Source: Arthrobacter sp. 131MFCol6.1
GTDB taxonomy: Bacteria; Actinomycetota; Actinomycetes; Actinomycetales; Micrococcaceae
Length of the DNA: 64,000 bases
Reading direction: 5' to 3'
NCBI RefSeq assembly: GCF_000374925.1
Contig: NZ_KB895548.1
Coordinates: 62,001 to 126,000 of the forward strand
Shown here: positions 27,792-36,755 of the stretch, in pieces
Layout: each line of letters opens with the position of its first letter
Numbering within the stretch: the first letter of the stretch is position 1
Made by a program: the position numbers and the translations under genes
Notes under the pieces: generated by a model
Database searches by the model: none
What the model saw: the letters and a program-made list of their open reading frames with translations, nothing else
What the model was told of the DNA's origin: nothing

Positions 27792-28816
27792 GGTGTCTTC
27801 CGACGCCGTGACTGCGCCGTGAGTTCGTGGGCTCCGTAGCTGTTGTCCTCGGGGTTGACGGTCACGCCGGGTGCGACGAGCTGGTCGATGCGGTCCAGCA
27901 CGTCGGCAGACAGAGTGGTGTCGGCGGCCGGCAGGTAGGACTCGAGCTGTTCCATGGTGCGCGGTCCCACGATGGCGGCCGTGACGCCGGGGTGGTTGAT
28001 CACGAAGGCGATGGCCAGCTCGATGAGTGTCAGCCCGGCCTGTTCGGCCAGCTGGGCGAGTTCTTCGACGACGTCGAGCTTGCGCTGGTTGGCCGGGCTC
28101 GTCATGTCGAACCGGGCGCTCGGGCGGGCACTCGAGGTGGGGGCGGACGCCGAGTCTTTGCGCCAGCGCCCGGAGAGCCAGCCGCCGCTGAGCGGGCTAT
28201 AGGTAAGGGTGCCCATGCCGTGGCGCTGCACCGTGGGAAGGATGTCCTCCTCGATGCCGCGCACGAGGATCGAGTACGGCGGCTGCTCCGTGACGAACCG
28301 CTCCAGGTTGCGCTCCCGGGATGCCCACTGGGCTTCCACGATCTGGGATCCGGAATACGACGAGGACCCGATGTAACGCACCTTGCCCTGGCGGACGAGG
28401 TCGGTGAGGGCGCCGAGGGTCTCCTCCACGTCCGTGTCGGGGCTCGGCCGGTGCACCTGGTAAAGGTCGAGGTAGTCGGTGTTCAAGCGGCGAAGGGAGT
28501 CTTCCACCGCCCGCATGATCCAGCGGCGGGATCCACCGCGCTGGTTGGGATCGTCCTCGTTCATGGGCATGAAGAACTTTGTGGCCAGGAACACGTCCTC
28601 ACGCCGGCCTCCCAGTGCCTGCCCGACGATTTCCTCGGATGCCCCGCCGGAGTAGACATCGGCGGTGTCGATGAAGTTGATGCCCGCGTCGAGGGCGCGG
28701 TGGATGATGCGAATGGAGTCCGCGGTGTCATTGTTGCCCCAGGGGCCGAACATCATCGCGCCGAGGCATAGGGGACTGACCTGCACGCCTGTGCGGCCAA
28801 GGGGGCGGTATTTCAT
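27788..28816 (-). CDS. Aldo/keto reductase
   Basis: NAD(P)H-dependent carbonyl reductase of 342 aa. The ATG at 28816 has an AGAAGGAA site. AKR residues are visible: Asp/Tyr in IDTADVYSGG, Lys in FLATKFF and His in YQVHRPSPDTDVEETL. The NADP-binding end contains GVTAAIVGPRTMEQLES. It resembles YajO/YccK-type (AKR11/12-like) enzymes. It is the second gene of an operon with an MFS exporter, suggesting detoxification of a carbonyl or quinone compound. Confidence 0.9.
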   Translation of the reverse strand: MKYRPLGRTGVQVSPLCLGAMMFGPWGNNDTADSIRIIHRALDAGINFIDTADVYSGGASEEIVGQALGGRREDVFLATKFFMPMNEDDPNQRGGSRRWIMRAVEDSLRRLNTDYLDLYQVHRPSPDTDVEETLGALTDLVRQGKVRYIGSSSYSGSQIVEAQWASRERNLERFVTEQPPYSILVRGIEEDILPTVQRHGMGTLTYSPLSGGWLSGRWRKDSASAPTSSARPSARFDMTSPANQRKLDVVEELAQLAEQAGLTLIELAIAFVINHPGVTAAIVGPRTMEQLESYLPAADTTLSADVLDRIDQLVAPGVTVNPEDNSYGAHELTAQSRRRKTP

Positions 28817-28883
28817 GGTGGTTCCTTCTCTGTGCGGGATTGTGGGAGGGCACGTGAGCACCCCCTTCTCGGATGTTGAGAGG

Positions 28884-30335
28884 TCAGCGGGCGGGCTCGG
28901 GCAGGGGTGCGGGTGCGGCCCCGAGCGGTGTCCGGGCCCGGCGGGCGGCCAGATCAGCCGGCAGGATGAGGGCCGCGGTGACGGCCAGGGCGAGGAACAG
29001 GAGGACACTGCCTGTCGTGAGGGCGGCGCTGACCTGCGCGGCCAGGTGCGCCACGGCAGAACCGGCGGCCGGGACGGTGGCCGCGGCCGCGACCGCGATG
29101 CCCAGCCCGAGGCAGGTGCCCACCTGGTGGAAGGTGTTCAGCAGGCCCGATGCCGCGCCGGCGTCGGCCGCGGGCGCACCAACGATGCCGAACGACGTAA
29201 GGGGCGCAAAAGCCAAGCCCTGTCCGGCTCCGATGAGGACCATCGGGAAAGCGACGCCCGTCAGGTAGGAGGAGTCGACGCCGACCCGGCTGAGCCAGAG
29301 CATCCCGGCCAGGGTGACCAGGATGCCGGCCACGAGGGGAAATGAACCCGGCATCCGGTTTAGGAGCCGCGGGATGCTCATTGCGACGGCGAAGTTGACG
29401 GCCGTCATGGGCAGGAATCCCAGGCCGGCCTGCAGGGGGTCGAAGCCGAGTACCTCCTGCAGGAACTGGGTGGTGAAGAAAAAGAATGCAATCATCGCGC
29501 CCAAATACAGGAAGCGTGCAACATAGGCGCCGGTGCGGCGGCAACTGGCGAACAGCCGCAGCGGCATGATCGGCTGGGCGGCCCTGCGTTCGATCAGCAC
29601 GAACACGATGAGCAGTCCGACGCCGGCGGTGACGGCCGTGACCGTGGCCGGGGAGGTCCAGCCCGCGTCGGCGGTGTTGATAATGCCGAACACGAGAGCG
29701 CCGACACCCAGGGTCGCGCTGAGCGCCCCGAACACGTCGAAGCGGCCGCTCGCCCGACCGGTTTCCGGGAGGAACCGCGGAGCGAGCGCGATCATGGCCG
29801 CGCCAATGGGCACGTTGACGAAGAACCCGGCCCGCCAGGAGATCCAATGGGCCAACGCCCCGCCGATGACCAGTCCCAGGCTGGCACCAATCCCAGCGGT
29901 CGCGCCGTACAACGCCACGGCCCGGGTGCGCCCACGGCCCTCCGGGAAGCTTGCCGTGAGCAGGGACAGCGAGGCGGGCGCGACAATCGCCGCCCCGATA
30001 CCCTGGATCGCCCGGCCGGCGATCGCCCACCAGCCCGCCGGGGCCAGGCCGATCAGCAGCGACGCGATCGAGAAGGCCACCAGCCCGAACACGAAGACGC
30101 GCCGGCGGCCGAGGAGGTCTCCTGCCCGGGCGCCGAGGAGCAGCAGGCCGCCGAAGACCAGGGTATACGCGTCCTGGACCCACGAGAGCTCACCCGTGCT
30201 CAGCTGCAGATCCGCCTGCAGGCTCGGCAGGGCCGTGAAAATGACCGAGTTATCGAGCAAAATCATGAAGTAGCTGACGAGGATGATCGCCAGGATCGCT
30301 GCCGGGTGGGCAGCAGGTGCCGGTTCAGGTTTCAT
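28884..30335 (-). CDS. MFS drug:proton antiporter (DHA2, 14-TM type)
   Basis: Inner-membrane exporter of 483 aa with about 14 hydrophobic segments. It has the DHA2 signatures LDNSVIFTALPSLQ in TM1, WVQDAYTLVFGGLLLLGARAGDLLGRRR in the TM2-3 loop (motif A), and motif C-like GATAGIGASLGLVIGG. Start chosen at 30335. It heads the operon and is divergent, across about 100 bases, from an XRE-MmyB regulator. Confidence 0.9.
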   Translation of the reverse strand: MKPEPAPAAHPAAILAIILVSYFMILLDNSVIFTALPSLQADLQLSTGELSWVQDAYTLVFGGLLLLGARAGDLLGRRRVFVFGLVAFSIASLLIGLAPAGWWAIAGRAIQGIGAAIVAPASLSLLTASFPEGRGRTRAVALYGATAGIGASLGLVIGGALAHWISWRAGFFVNVPIGAAMIALAPRFLPETGRASGRFDVFGALSATLGVGALVFGIINTADAGWTSPATVTAVTAGVGLLIVFVLIERRAAQPIMPLRLFASCRRTGAYVARFLYLGAMIAFFFFTTQFLQEVLGFDPLQAGLGFLPMTAVNFAVAMSIPRLLNRMPGSFPLVAGILVTLAGMLWLSRVGVDSSYLTGVAFPMVLIGAGQGLAFAPLTSFGIVGAPAADAGAASGLLNTFHQVGTCLGLGIAVAAAATVPAAGSAVAHLAAQVSAALTTGSVLLFLALAVTAALILPADLAARRARTPLGAAPAPLPEPAR

Positions 30336-30437
30336 GCTTTCAATGCAACCCTGATCCCTCAATGGCGGGGAGTCACGGTCGTTCCGGGTAATGCCAGTGC
30401 CTCCCTCGTCGCATCGGCCGCGGGTAGCGTGGAGGCC

Positions 30438-31319
30438 ATGACACACAGCGACGACGTGCGGAAGTTCCTGACCTCCCGCCGTGCCAGGATCACGCCGGAC
30501 GAGGCCGGCCTCCCGGTCTACGGCGGCAACCGCCGCGTTACCGGGCTGCGCCGCGAGGAAGTCGCGATGCTCGCCGGGATGAGCATCGATTACTACATCC
30601 GCCTTGAACGCGGAAACCTCTCCGGCGCCTCGGACAGCGTCCTTGAAGCCCTCTGCCGTGCGCTGAAGCTTGACGACGCCGAGACGGCCCACCTTTTTGA
30701 CCTGGCCCGCGCGGCCACGGCCGCTCCCCGGGTGCGGCGCAAGCGCAGCCCACAGACGGTGCGGCCGAGCGTGCAACGCGTCATTGATGCGATCACGACG
30801 GCGCCGGCCTGGGTCCGCAACGACCGCGGGGATGTCCTCGCCGCCAACGAACTCGGCCGTGCGCTCTACCTGGACTTGATGGCCGAAGCAACCACTCCGC
30901 CGAACAGTGCGCGGTTCACTTTCCTGAACCCGAAAGCGCGGGAGTTCTTCGCCGACTGGGAACGCAGCGCGGACGACATCGTCGCGGTCCTGCGCTCCAC
31001 TGCCGGGAAAAACCCCTACGACAGGGACCTCACGGACCTGATCGGAGAGCTTTCGACCCGCAGCGAGGAGTTCCGCACCCGGTGGGCGAGGCACGACGTG
31101 AAGTACCACCGCACCGGCCGCAAACGGCTCCACCACCCGATCGTGGGGGACCTGGACCTGAGCTTCGAAGCACTGGAACTGCCCGCGGACCCGGGACTGC
31201 GCATCAACGTCTACACAGCAGATCCCGGGACCCCCTCCGAGGACGCCCTGAAAGTCCTCGCCAGCTGGGCCGCGACCCAGCGCGAAACGACAGCGGCCGC
31301 AGTCAAGGAGAAGACATGA
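30438..31319 (+). CDS. XRE-family regulator with MmyB-like ligand-binding domain
   Basis: A 293-aa transcription factor. An N-terminal HTH (about 10-75) contains VTGLRREEVAMLAGMSIDYY and RLERGNL. A C-terminal MmyB-like domain (about 110-285) contains WVRNDRGDVLAANELGRAL and the HHPIVGDLDLSFEALELPADPGL signature, a fold thought to bind fatty acids or similar ligands. The ATG at 30438 has a GGAGG site. Being divergent from the MFS-AKR operon, it is the likely local regulator. Confidence 0.92.
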   Translation: MTHSDDVRKFLTSRRARITPDEAGLPVYGGNRRVTGLRREEVAMLAGMSIDYYIRLERGNLSGASDSVLEALCRALKLDDAETAHLFDLARAATAAPRVRRKRSPQTVRPSVQRVIDAITTAPAWVRNDRGDVLAANELGRALYLDLMAEATTPPNSARFTFLNPKAREFFADWERSADDIVAVLRSTAGKNPYDRDLTDLIGELSTRSEEFRTRWARHDVKYHRTGRKRLHHPIVGDLDLSFEALELPADPGLRINVYTADPGTPSEDALKVLASWAATQRETTAAAVKEKT

Positions 31320-31439
31320 CCCAAGGCCGGGGACTAGATCCGGGCTCCCAACCCCGTCTGGCAGGCACGGTTCGGTGCCGGTTCCCGCGCCAGCCCGGGC
31401 GGATGTCCCGGGCCGGGCGTGTCACCGGTGTGCCCCGGG

Positions 31440-32819
31440 TCAATGCCCGGGGCCGGTGACGATCTTCTTTCGTTCGGATTCGTGCGCGCCGCCCTTCTTC
31501 GCCAGCGTGGAGCATGCCTCCTCGATGTCCCGGGCGAGCGTGTCGACGTGCTCGCGGCTCATCGTTTGCTTGACCAGGGCCCGCATGATCGTCACGTCTT
31601 GGGCGTTCGGCGGCAGGGTGTAGGCCGGCACCATCCAGCCGCGCTCGGCCGCGAGCTGCCAGGCGATGTCGAACTCGTTGTACCCGGTGTCGGCGGCGAG
31701 CCGGAACGCGACGAGGGGCAGTTGCTCCTCGTCGGGGCCGATGATTTCGAACCTGCCCATGGCTTCCAACTTTTCGGCGAGGACGCGGGCGTTGGTCTGC
31801 ATGTTCTGCATGGTGTAGGTATAACCGGCGCGGCCATAGCGCACGATGTTGTAGTACTGGGCGAGAACCATCGCCGAGCCGGTGGAGAAGTTCAGTGTGA
31901 ACGTCGAGTCGGTCTTGCCGAGGTAGTTTTCCTCGAAGACGAGGTCCTTGGCCAGATCGGCCGTCTCCCGGAAGATCAGCCAGCCGATGCCGGGATAGAC
32001 CAGGCCGAACTTGTGCCCGGAGACGTTGATAGAGCGGACCTGCTCGAGCCGGAAGTCCCACTCGGAGTCCGGGTACAGGAAGGGCCAGACGAACCCCCCG
32101 CTGGCCCCGTCCACGTGTAGCGGCACATCAAGGCCTCGCTCACCCTTGATCCGGACCAGCAGGTCGTTGATGCCGACGATGTCGTCTTTGTGCCCGGTGA
32201 ACGTCGTGCCCAGCACGGCTGCGACGCCGATGGTGTTCTCATCGATATGGGCCTGCACGTCCTCCGGGCCGATCGTGTACTTCCCCGGCTGCAGGGGCAC
32301 GATCCGCGGCTCGACGTCGAAGTAGCGGCAGAACTTCTCCCACACAACATGCACGTCGCCGCCGAACACCAGGTTAGGGCTCGACGTCGATGCGCCGGCG
32401 GCCTCGCGGCGTTTGCGCCAGTTCCACTTCAGGGACAGGCCGCCGAGCATGATCGCTTCGGACGATCCCTGGGTGCGGGCTCCCGTCGTCTCGCCGGGCG
32501 CGTGGAAGAGGTCGGCGAGCATCCGAATGCAGCGTTGCTCGATTTCGGCCGTGCGGGGGTATTCGGCGTGGTCGATGAAATTGCGGTGCAGGTTCGCGGC
32601 GATGATCTGCTGGGCCTGCGGCTCCATCCATGTCGTCACGAAGGTCGCCAGGTTCCGGGCCGGATCACCTTCCAGATCCAGGTCCTCCGACACCAGCCGC
32701 AAGGCGTCCTCAGCCGGAATGCCGGTCTCCGGGAACTCCCGGCTCGGAACCTCCTGGGTGACAAATCGGTTGCCGAACAGTGCCACGTCGGCATCCGCGG
32801 GCTGGGAATTTATTGACAT
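31440..32819 (-). CDS. gadB: Glutamate decarboxylase
   Basis: PLP enzyme making GABA and CO2 from glutamate while consuming a proton. The 459-aa protein follows GadA/B closely: ARTQGSSEAIMLGG, HVDGASGGFVWPF and the PLP lysine in VSGHKFGLVYPG. The ATG at 32819 has an AGGAGAAG site. It lies 31 bases after the ClC gene on the same strand. No glutamate/GABA antiporter is in the window. A GC-rich hairpin around 31432-31452 overlaps the 3' end. Confidence 0.94.
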   Translation of the reverse strand: MSINSQPADADVALFGNRFVTQEVPSREFPETGIPAEDALRLVSEDLDLEGDPARNLATFVTTWMEPQAQQIIAANLHRNFIDHAEYPRTAEIEQRCIRMLADLFHAPGETTGARTQGSSEAIMLGGLSLKWNWRKRREAAGASTSSPNLVFGGDVHVVWEKFCRYFDVEPRIVPLQPGKYTIGPEDVQAHIDENTIGVAAVLGTTFTGHKDDIVGINDLLVRIKGERGLDVPLHVDGASGGFVWPFLYPDSEWDFRLEQVRSINVSGHKFGLVYPGIGWLIFRETADLAKDLVFEENYLGKTDSTFTLNFSTGSAMVLAQYYNIVRYGRAGYTYTMQNMQTNARVLAEKLEAMGRFEIIGPDEEQLPLVAFRLAADTGYNEFDIAWQLAAERGWMVPAYTLPPNAQDVTIMRALVKQTMSREHVDTLARDIEEACSTLAKKGGAHESERKKIVTGPGH

Positions 32820-32850
32820 CACTTCTCCTAGGGAGACTGTTGAAAGGGGG

Positions 32851-34920
32851 TTACGGATGAGCTCCACGGTCCGCGGGAACCGAGACGGCGGCGGATTCTG
32901 GACTCAGCATCAGAATCGCGCCGGTGAGGAAGCACAGGGCTCCCACGAATGTGCCGAGAGTGGCCAGGTCGGCGTTCCAGACATCGCCGCTCGACGGCAT
33001 GACAAAGGCCGCGACAGCCGAGACACCGAACGCAACAGAGCCGGCCAGGTTGATCACGCCGATCTTCCACACCCTAGGCCTGGGCCTGCCGGCAATGGCG
33101 CGACCCGCATCCCGCAACGCCACACCGCTGGCAACGAGGAAGGCGACTGAACCCAGCGCATCGGGTCGCCACACCCGCTGCTCGGTCAGCGCCACACTGA
33201 GATTGACCCGCAATGCGTTTCCCGTACTCCAGTTGAACCACAGCGTGCCGGCAAGTTGAACCGCGCAGGCGAGCCAGCCGAGATTCCGTGGCGCCCACAC
33301 CCAAAACGAGTGGCGGCGCGTGGCCCCCAGGAACGGGAGGGCGTCAACGGCTTCGCGGTACTGCAGGAACGACGCAGAGGTGAAGAACAGCGAACCGACG
33401 AAGAAGGTGAGCGCACACAAGCGCAATCCCACGGCCTCGGCGTATGACGGAACCGCCCCCAAGGCGAACAAACTCGAACCAATGATGAACAACCAGGCGA
33501 TCCACCGGTCCCGTCCGGTCGAACCGCCCGCGCTCGTCATCTCACTTGCATGCTCGGACTTCGAGGCAGCCCGATGGTGGACCTTGCCGCCATCGTCAGG
33601 CGCCGCGGGCACTTTCGGCCCGGGAACCGGAAGCACGTTGGAGATTACGAAGGCCACCGCCACAGCCACCACCACCTGCGGTGTTACGGCCACACCGTCC
33701 ACTCCCAGCAGCAGCGTGGCCAGCAGCGTCGACGTCAACGGCAGCCGCAGCATGGCTGCGCACATGGCTCCCATGCCCATGCCGAGCCCTGCCGCGAGAT
33801 TCATTCCGGGCAACCCGCTCGCGGCAATACCCAGCGCCGCACCGATAAACATCGAAGGGAACACGGGCCCGCCACGAAAGGCGCTCAGCGAGAGCCCGTA
33901 GGCCAAGGCCTTACAGGCGATCAGCAGGAGGAGCACAGCAAGCGAGTAGTCCGTGGCGTGTTCGACCAGATCCGGAAGGGCGTCCTGCCCCGAGAACAAG
34001 ACCTGCGTGAAGCTTTTCCCAGAGATCAACTGGTAGGCCATCGCGGCAAGACCGATCAGCAGGCCGAGCCCAGAGGTCACCAGCACCCGGTTCAGGTGCA
34101 CGAGCGGACGAAGCGAGAGCCCGACCCAGCGGATCAACCATCCCAACAGCGCGCCGACGACGCCCATGATCACCGCCCAGCCCAGCGTCGCCAGGGTCGG
34201 CGGCACCGCAGGCGGCACGACGGGCAGCGCCAGCGAGAAGCTTCCCAACCCGGTCCAGCCGTCCAGGCCGACGAACACCAGCGCCCCGACGCCGGATGCG
34301 AGCAGTCCGGGCAGGGCCATCAGGCTCAGCGTCATTCCCCCGATTCCGGCGGCCTCCATGATCAGGAATGCACCGAGCACGGGGGATCCGAGCAGGGTAC
34401 TGATCGCTGCGAAGCTGCCAGCCGACGCCATGATCGTCAGGGCCATCGGCGGGGCGTCCTTCTTCGCCAGGTGCACCGCCAACGCCCCGAGGCCGCCACC
34501 GATCGCGATCAGCGGACCCTCCGGCCCGAGCACTGCACCGAGGCTGAGCGTGGTCAGCGCCGCGAGAATGATGCCCACGAGCTCCCGGCCGCTGGGCGGA
34601 CCGCCGCCCGTCTTGAAGCCGAAAGCCGGTGAATGGCCCCCGGTTCCCGGCAAATACCGGATGGTCGACGCCGTCAACAGCCCACACAGCACCAACCACG
34701 GAACCGGCCACCAGGCAGGAGCGGGTCCCCCGAAGACTTGTTCCGGCAGCCCGACGAAGACGTACTGCTGGACCGCCGCGACCAAAGCGAGAAAGCCGTA
34801 CGCAATGACCGAGATGGGAACGCCCAGGACCGCTGCCAGCACAAGCGCAGAAATGTACGCCCTGGAACGAATTACGACGGCCGGATCGAAACTGGGCTGC
34901 GATGCTGCAGGCTCGCTCAT
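32851..34920 (-). CDS. ClC chloride channel/antiporter fused to a YrhK-like membrane domain
   Basis: Membrane protein of 689 aa from the ATG at 34920. Residues about 15-430 form a ClC module with GTGGHSPAF, the gating-glutamate motif LGPEGPLIAIGGG and GGPVFPSMFIGA. The internal proton glutamate region reads LIMEAAG, with only one of the two acidic residues of ClC-ec1, so antiport is not certain. After a linker, residues about 475-680 hold two blocks of membrane segments resembling YrhK (FIIGSSLFALGAV, FFVGSLFFTSASFLQY). Located upstream of gadB, it suggests an acid-resistance pair, as ClC supports proton consumption by decarboxylases in E. coli. The start has no Shine-Dalgarno; see the small upstream ORF. 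Confidence 0.88.
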   Translation of the reverse strand: MSEPAASQPSFDPAVVIRSRAYISALVLAAVLGVPISVIAYGFLALVAAVQQYVFVGLPEQVFGGPAPAWWPVPWLVLCGLLTASTIRYLPGTGGHSPAFGFKTGGGPPSGRELVGIILAALTTLSLGAVLGPEGPLIAIGGGLGALAVHLAKKDAPPMALTIMASAGSFAAISTLLGSPVLGAFLIMEAAGIGGMTLSLMALPGLLASGVGALVFVGLDGWTGLGSFSLALPVVPPAVPPTLATLGWAVIMGVVGALLGWLIRWVGLSLRPLVHLNRVLVTSGLGLLIGLAAMAYQLISGKSFTQVLFSGQDALPDLVEHATDYSLAVLLLLIACKALAYGLSLSAFRGGPVFPSMFIGAALGIAASGLPGMNLAAGLGMGMGAMCAAMLRLPLTSTLLATLLLGVDGVAVTPQVVVAVAVAFVISNVLPVPGPKVPAAPDDGGKVHHRAASKSEHASEMTSAGGSTGRDRWIAWLFIIGSSLFALGAVPSYAEAVGLRLCALTFFVGSLFFTSASFLQYREAVDALPFLGATRRHSFWVWAPRNLGWLACAVQLAGTLWFNWSTGNALRVNLSVALTEQRVWRPDALGSVAFLVASGVALRDAGRAIAGRPRPRVWKIGVINLAGSVAFGVSAVAAFVMPSSGDVWNADLATLGTFVGALCFLTGAILMLSPESAAVSVPADRGAHP

Positions 34921-35042
34921 TTTCGGCAACCCGGCGCGACTGAGACGATCCGGGTGACCCCGAATGTCCTTCTTCCAGCTCGGGGCGGCGTGCCCGGCCG
35001 GCAACACCGCGGGTCACCGGTGATCAACGGGCAGAACATCAT
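34917..35042 (-). CDS. Possible 41-aa leader ORF coupled to the ClC gene
   Basis: A short frame starts ATGATG directly behind a very strong GGAGGAGGG sequence and ends with TGA overlapping the ClC ATG (ATGA). The ClC gene itself lacks a ribosome site, so translational coupling would explain its expression. The peptide is Arg/Pro/Cys-rich (starts MMFCPLITGD). It may be merely a device for coupling, or the ClC frame may begin upstream at a GTG at 35007. I see no known family. Confidence 0.4.
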   Translation of the reverse strand: MMFCPLITGDPRCCRPGTPPRAGRRTFGVTRIVSVAPGCRK

Positions 35043-35188
35043 CCCTCCTCCTTCCGCCAGACGGCGGGGAGCCTTTGGTGAGGTCTCACAAGCGATAGAG
35101 GTGGTCCTTCAGATGTTCTCCAAGCTAGCGCTTCCAGCCGGGGGCAGTCGTCACCCAATGCGGGTGAAAGAGAACTAAAGCGCTGGGT

Positions 35189-36049
35189 TCACACCGCCGG
35201 TGCCCCCGGTCCGTCCGGGCGGGACCACGGCGTGACCGGGCGCTCCTGCCGGACGCCGTCCACCGTGATGTCCACTCTTTCATTGAAGAAACTGACAAGT
35301 CCGTGGATCTGGGCGGCGTCCAGGAACCGCCGGTCGTAGCTCCACGCGACGTTCCTGCCCTGCACGGAACCCGGGTAGCTCCAGTAGCTCGCCTGGCCTT
35401 TGTACGGGCAGACGGTCCGCTTGGGGCTCTCCTCCATCAGATCCAGCCGCACATCCGACGGCGGAATGTAGTAGCGCACCGGCAGCATGGTTTCGTAGAG
35501 CAGCTGCGCACCGTTCGTCATGGCGAGCGTTACGCCGTCGATCCCAACCTCCACGGTGAGCGAGGACGCCCGGATGTCCACGCGGTGGAACGGATCACGT
35601 GGATGGCCGATGATCTCCTCATCGTCCTCGAGCCAGTCGAAAGCGGTGAAATCCAGCACCACATAGCCGGCGAGGTCGGGGTCCGCCGGCCGGAAAGCAG
35701 CGCGCGGCAGCCTCGCATGGGAGGTGACGACGTCGAGCTCCTCACCGGCCGCCGTGTGCCTGCCGAACGCCGTGCGCGGATCCAGTGCCGGCTGCCCCTC
35801 CCGGCCCATCCTGAACCCGTGCTCCGGGACGTCGCCCGCCTGCTGCCCCGTCGGCGCGAGCTCGGCCCGGAGGTCACCTTCGGAAACGGCGTAGACGGGG
35901 GTGACGCGTTTCGGCTCCCACACCAGGAGCGCGCCCAGGGTGTCGACGACGGCCCGCCCGCCCGCCATGGCACGGACCCTTTTCGCGGTGGGCTGATAAC
36001 GCAAATCAGGGAACGTGCTGAAGAGGACATCAGAGATCTTCGTGGCCAT
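35189..36049 (-). CDS. DUF427 (tandem) protein
   Basis: A 286-aa cytosolic protein with two DUF427 units: AGGRAVVDTLGALLVWEPKRVTPVYAV near the N terminus, and a second unit containing YYIPPSDVRLDLMEESPKRTVCPYKG and YWSYPG. The ATG at 36049 is preferred over the frame's upstream extension. DUF427 proteins have no known biochemical role. It is separated from the clc leader by about 150 bases with no visible gene. Confidence 0.85.
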   Translation of the reverse strand: MATKISDVLFSTFPDLRYQPTAKRVRAMAGGRAVVDTLGALLVWEPKRVTPVYAVSEGDLRAELAPTGQQAGDVPEHGFRMGREGQPALDPRTAFGRHTAAGEELDVVTSHARLPRAAFRPADPDLAGYVVLDFTAFDWLEDDEEIIGHPRDPFHRVDIRASSLTVEVGIDGVTLAMTNGAQLLYETMLPVRYYIPPSDVRLDLMEESPKRTVCPYKGQASYWSYPGSVQGRNVAWSYDRRFLDAAQIHGLVSFFNERVDITVDGVRQERPVTPWSRPDGPGAPAV

Positions 36050-36118
36050 GACAACAGGGTGGGCGTCCGTTATCCTGCCGTCAACGACTCGCCGGGCCAC
36101 CCGCCGGCCGGCAGGCGG

Positions 36119-36724
36119 TCAGCGGGGGACGTGAAGGCCGTGGAACGCCATGGTGATGACGTCGTCGGCCAGCTTCTCCGGGGACAGCGAACCGCCCGGC
36201 TTGTACCACTCGACGATCGAGTTGATGGTGCCGAACAGCAGCCGGGTGACGGTGCGGGGGTCAATGTCCTGGCGGAGCGAGCCCTCATCCCGGGCCTTGG
36301 AAATCAGTGCGGCGACCTTGTGGTCGAAGGTGCGGCGCCGCTCCAGCGCATCCCGCTCGATCTCCGTGTTCCCACGCAGGCGCAGCAGCAGCGTCACGAA
36401 GGGCAGCCGCTCCACCAGCACCGAGATGGTCTGGCGGACCACGAACTCCAGCCGGGCATCTGCCGAACCGGAGGTTGCCCCGGGCTGGTCCAGGATCGCC
36501 TCGAGCCCGCCCAGGGCGTGGTCCAGGGCGAGCTTCAGCAGGTCGCCCTTGGACGGCACGTGGTGATAGATCGCGGACTTGGAGATGCCCAGATTCTCGG
36601 CGAGGATACCCATCGAGGTGGCGTCGTAGCCGTGGCGGTTGAAGACGTCGACGGCGATGACCAGCACGGACTGCTGGTCATAGCCGGGGCGGCCGCGCTT
36701 GGTGGTGGTTGCTGTGCTGGGCAT
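36119..36724 (-). CDS. paaR: TetR-family regulator, probable PaaR
   Basis: A 201-aa repressor. The N-terminal HTH contains VAVDVFNRHGYDATSMGILAENLGISKSAIYHHVPSKGDLL-type sequence (about residues 20-65). The C-terminal domain contains the TetR_C region LLRLRGNTEIERDALERRR. It is the last gene of a paaI-paaK-paaR operon preceded by the same 22-bp palindrome found before paaA, paaJ and paaZ. By analogy with corynebacterial PaaR, it probably represses these units until phenylacetyl-CoA binds. It is the only TetR protein in the window. Confidence 0.88.
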   Translation of the reverse strand: MPSTATTTKRGRPGYDQQSVLVIAVDVFNRHGYDATSMGILAENLGISKSAIYHHVPSKGDLLKLALDHALGGLEAILDQPGATSGSADARLEFVVRQTISVLVERLPFVTLLLRLRGNTEIERDALERRRTFDHKVAALISKARDEGSLRQDIDPRTVTRLLFGTINSIVEWYKPGGSLSPEKLADDVITMAFHGLHVPR

Positions 36725-36755
36725 AGTGGCTAGTTTCTCACGATCGGGTGCTCAT

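Noticed and set aside
35043..35188. Possible riboswitch (fluoride or M-box) before the ClC gene
   Set aside because: I compared the leader with the consensus cores I remember (the fluoride GAUGG...CUGAUG pattern and the M-box AGGUGAGGCUCC block); neither is present in order. A covariance-model search would be decisive.
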